Source: Sporisorium sorghi
Taxonomy: Eukaryota; Basidiomycota; Ustilaginomycetes; Ustilaginales; Ustilaginaceae
NCBI GenBank assembly: GCA_023212695.1
Contig: JALCCG010000004.1
Span: 186,001-250,000, forward strand
DNA: 64,000 nucleotides
Direction of reading: 5' to 3'
The notes under the pieces were generated by a model, which saw only the letters and a program-made list of their open reading frames with translations, was not told the origin of the DNA and ran no database searches. A program made the position numbers and the translations under genes. Below are positions 61,842 through 64,000 of the stretch, one piece after another (within the stretch, counting starts at the first letter, position 1; every line of letters begins with the position of its first letter).

Positions 61842-62738
61842 ATGTCGAAGCCTATCATGCCTAACAAAATTGGCGTTATTGTGGACAGCTTTCGTGTTGG
61901 CGTAAGAGAAGGTCTTATCAAGGCTCGGGATGTTGGTGCCGATGGTGTTCAGATTTATGCCGTTCATGGCGAAATGGACCCAGCCAACCTGTCTGCTTCC
62001 GCTCGCAAAGAATTGAAGGATTATATCGAATCACTCGGACTTGAAATCTCCGCACTCGTGGGTGACCTTGGCGGACACGGCTTCCAGGACCCTGCTGAAA
62101 ATGCGGCCAAGATCGAAAAATCCAAACGGATCATGGAGCTTGGTTTGGAGCTTGGAACGAATATTATCACTACCCATATCGGTATCGTTCCGCAGGACCA
62201 CAACGGCCGCGTATACGAAACGATGCACAATGCCTGCGTGGAGCTCAGCACCTTCGCAAACTCCATGAACGCATTCTTTGCCATCGAGACGGGCCCCGAG
62301 CCTTCCGCCCACTTGAAGGCATTCCTCGACGGTTTGGGTTCCAACGGCGTATCGGTTAACTTCGACCCGGCAAATATGGTCATGGTTACAGGGGATGATC
62401 CGGTACAGGGCGTGTACAACCTGAAGGATTATATCGTCCATACGCATGCGAAGGACGGAATCAAGCTTGCCGACTATATCGATCCTCGCGATGTATACGG
62501 CGATTTCGGATACGAGGCGCCGCCGCTGGACCATGACTTAATCGCCGATATGGCAGAATCCGGCGAGAAGTTCCGTGAGGTTCCGCTCGGCGAAGGCGGC
62601 GTGAACTGGTCGGCATATCTGCAAGCCCTCAAAGACATTGGCTACACCGGATATCTAACGATCGAACGCGAAGTGAAAGCAAATCCGGAGGCTGACATCA
62701 AACTCGCCGTAGATTTCCTGAAGACGTTCAGAGCCTAA
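61842..62738 (+). CDS. Sugar phosphate isomerase/epimerase (second TIM barrel)
   Basis: 298 residues. The same fold: NKIGVIVDSFRVGVREGL, AVHGEMDPANLSASARKEL, ITTHIGIVP, FAIETGPEPSAHLKAFLDGL (metal Glu, about 147), VNFDPANMVMVTGDDP, VHTHAKDGIK and YLTIEREV. It differs in sequence from the preceding isomerase, so the operon carries two enzymes of one fold, as in pathways that epimerise then isomerise. AAGGAGG precedes the ATG. Confidence 0.9.
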   Translation: MSKPIMPNKIGVIVDSFRVGVREGLIKARDVGADGVQIYAVHGEMDPANLSASARKELKDYIESLGLEISALVGDLGGHGFQDPAENAAKIEKSKRIMELGLELGTNIITTHIGIVPQDHNGRVYETMHNACVELSTFANSMNAFFAIETGPEPSAHLKAFLDGLGSNGVSVNFDPANMVMVTGDDPVQGVYNLKDYIVHTHAKDGIKLADYIDPRDVYGDFGYEAPPLDHDLIADMAESGEKFREVPLGEGGVNWSAYLQALKDIGYTGYLTIEREVKANPEADIKLAVDFLKTFRA

Positions 62739-62815
62739 CCGATTCATTACCATACAGAGTCTCGCTGCAACGGGTCTGGACCTAATAAGAGCCTCACGCA
62801 GCGGGCTCCATATGC

Positions 62816-62862
62816 AAAAGCAGGCAGATCAAGGATATTTCCCGATCTGCCTGCTTTTTTTT
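62816..62862. terminator. Bidirectional terminator
   Basis: AAAAGCAGGCAGATC and GATCTGCCTGCTTTT form a 15-bp stem, with T-runs in both directions, between the converging sugar operon and the second dehydrogenase. Confidence 0.92.
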
Positions 62863-62887
62863 ATTCATGCCATGTTGATGAACTTAG

Positions 62888-63919
62888 TTAAGATACGGTC
62901 TGCTTCCCAGGCAATGTCTCCAAGGAGCCGTTCGCATTCGCGGAACGAATCTCGGCCTCGATAATTTCCAGTGATCCGGCAGCGCTTTCCGGTGTGCATA
63001 CCGTTACGGGTGTCCCTTGTGCAACATGCTCAAGGAAATACTGGAGTTCGCGATAATAACCGGAATCACCGGACAGCTCAGCCGTAAAGCCCGGAGCATC
63101 TTCAGGATAAACCTTCAATTCATTATTCTGGAACACAAGCGTAGCCTGCTCCAGATTCACCCGGTATCCCATATGGAACCCGTGTTCACCGCTCAGTGTC
63201 CAGTCCGCATGGGCGTTAATCACCTTACCATCCGGATAGCTGTAATGAGTGGACACGATATCGTACAGGCTGCCTTCAATGATGGTTTTGGCGAATGTGG
63301 ATACCCGTTCCGGCTTGCCCATCAGCCAGTGGATCATATCCACGTCATGGACATGCATGTCGGTGATGCAGCCTCCGCTTTTGTCCCCTTCCAGGAACCA
63401 GCCCTTCGGCGGTTCGGAGCCGCGGAAGAACTCCCCTGCTACGATGCTTCCGTATCGTCCGTCCTCCACGCAGGCTTTTAAATATTCATAAGCAGGCCAG
63501 AAACGCAGGCATTGTCCGATCATCAACGTTTTGCCTGTACGCTCTGCTGTTTTCACCATGCGCCAGGCTTCTTCTGCACTGCCTGCCATCGGCTTCTCAC
63601 ACATGACGTGAATGCCCTTCTCCAGCAGCATGCAGGTCATATCCGCATGTAAATAAGTCGGCAGACATACGTCCACGATATCAAGCTCTTCATTCTCCAG
63701 CATGCTGTCTACATGATCGTAGAGATGATAGGGCTCCAGATCATATACATCACGCTCAGTGGCCATATTGCCATTGGCTTTGCTGTCTTTCAGCTCATCG
63801 ATACGCAGATCGCAGATGGCAACCAGCTTAATGTCGGCACCTTCTTCCATGAGACGGACATAATTGTCGAAATGCATGCGTCCCATGAAACCAAAACCCA
63901 ATATTCCGATTTTCAGCAT
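62888..63919 (-). CDS. Gfo/Idh/MocA-family oxidoreductase (second)
   Basis: 343 residues. Rossmann start KIGILGFGFMGRMHFDNY (about 3-20), CEKPMAGS (catalytic Lys, about residue 102) and DKSGGCITDMHVHDVDMIHWLMG (about 178-200). It may oxidise a related sugar and complement the dehydrogenase of the opposite operon. GGAGGG precedes the ATG at 63917-63919; it is likely downstream of another minus-strand gene that ends about 24 bp before it. Confidence 0.92.
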   Translation of the reverse strand: MLKIGILGFGFMGRMHFDNYVRLMEEGADIKLVAICDLRIDELKDSKANGNMATERDVYDLEPYHLYDHVDSMLENEELDIVDVCLPTYLHADMTCMLLEKGIHVMCEKPMAGSAEEAWRMVKTAERTGKTLMIGQCLRFWPAYEYLKACVEDGRYGSIVAGEFFRGSEPPKGWFLEGDKSGGCITDMHVHDVDMIHWLMGKPERVSTFAKTIIEGSLYDIVSTHYSYPDGKVINAHADWTLSGEHGFHMGYRVNLEQATLVFQNNELKVYPEDAPGFTAELSGDSGYYRELQYFLEHVAQGTPVTVCTPESAAGSLEIIEAEIRSANANGSLETLPGKQTVS

Positions 63920-63943
63920 CCTATATTCCCTCCGTATCCCTTA

Positions 63944-64000
63944 TTATGATTGGCCTTGGCGCTGGCGCGCGTCAGGCTGGCGCAATGACGGTGTACGTCC
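63944..64000 (-). CDS. Possible C-terminus of an upstream gene (partial)
   Basis: Entering from the right edge on the minus strand, an open frame of 18 codons (GRTPSLRQPDARQRQGQS) ends with two TAA stops 24 bp before the dehydrogenase start. Spacing fits an operon, but the segment is too short to identify. Confidence 0.25.
   Translation of the reverse strand, partial: GRTPSLRQPDARQRQGQS

Noticed and set aside
1..64000. Insertion sequences, prophage, CRISPR arrays and rRNA
   Set aside because: No transposase, integrase or phage structural gene, no regularly spaced repeats and no rRNA sequence were seen.

Overview
The window reads as chromosomal DNA from an endospore-forming, low-to-mid-GC Gram-positive bacterium, most likely a Paenibacillus or close relative. 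The reasons are strong AGGAGG ribosome binding sites with many TTG starts, a spore-germinant receptor operon (gerA/gerC/gerB type), a YjcZ-type sporulation miniprotein, lipoteichoic-acid synthase, hemE-hemH, GlpP/GlpD, a bacterial nitric oxide synthase and a YtpB-type terpene synthase. I see no insertion sequence, prophage, CRISPR array, origin or rRNA. It is mostly core genome, with one tRNA (Leu, anticodon CAG) and one 6S RNA. Assignments come from reading motifs by eye; no database search was run.

Layout. 1-0.8 kb: 5' part of an ammonium transporter whose promoter is bracketed by two perfect GlnR/TnrA boxes. 0.9-9.8 kb: MerR regulator, zinc peptidase, GltC-like LysR regulator, rhomboid protease, thiol peroxidase, 6S RNA with its own promoter and terminator, DUF624 protein, YjcZ miniprotein, CshA-like RNA helicase and YitT permease. 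10-21 kb: DUF4015 protein, MATE exporter behind a structured leader, a ytpB-pfkA operon, MFS transporter, cold-shock protein, oligoendopeptidase F and M42 peptidase. 21-31 kb: ABC-F ATPase, DUF92, FAH-family hydrolase, GDPD phosphodiesterase, CapA, hemE-hemH, MFS transporter and a decayed oligopeptide-ABC fragment. 31-41 kb: rRNA methyltransferase, LTA synthase, a PadR-HAAS-serine hydrolase operon with its operator, small conserved proteins, LysM-M14 peptidase and glutamate racemase. 41-49 kb: nitric oxide synthase, YtxH/DUF948 pair, and a purine-riboswitch-controlled FAD dehydrogenase gene broken by an internal inversion, followed by a double-HTH regulator, small proteins and tRNA-Leu. 49-64 kb: ger operon (order A-C-B), MgtC, glycerol-3-phosphate genes (HAD phosphatase-glpP and glpD, each behind a matching GlpP-type leader), and a sugar-metabolism cluster with two Gfo/Idh/MocA dehydrogenases, two TIM-barrel isomerases and a divergent AraC regulator.

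Most notable. (1) At 45926-46090 about 165 bp inside a FAD-dependent dehydrogenase gene is flipped: the conserved middle of the protein is encoded on the strand opposite to both ends, between imperfect 11-bp inverted repeats. (2) That broken gene lies behind a complete promoter, purine riboswitch aptamer (guanine-type C in the J3/1 junction) and terminator whose stem overlaps the aptamer 3' half, an architecture expected of an ON switch. (3) The HAD phosphatase-glpP operon and glpD share a leader motif followed by terminators, suggesting GlpP autoregulation and linking the phosphatase to glycerol-3-phosphate. (4) The amt promoter has one GlnR box upstream and one downstream of the core promoter.
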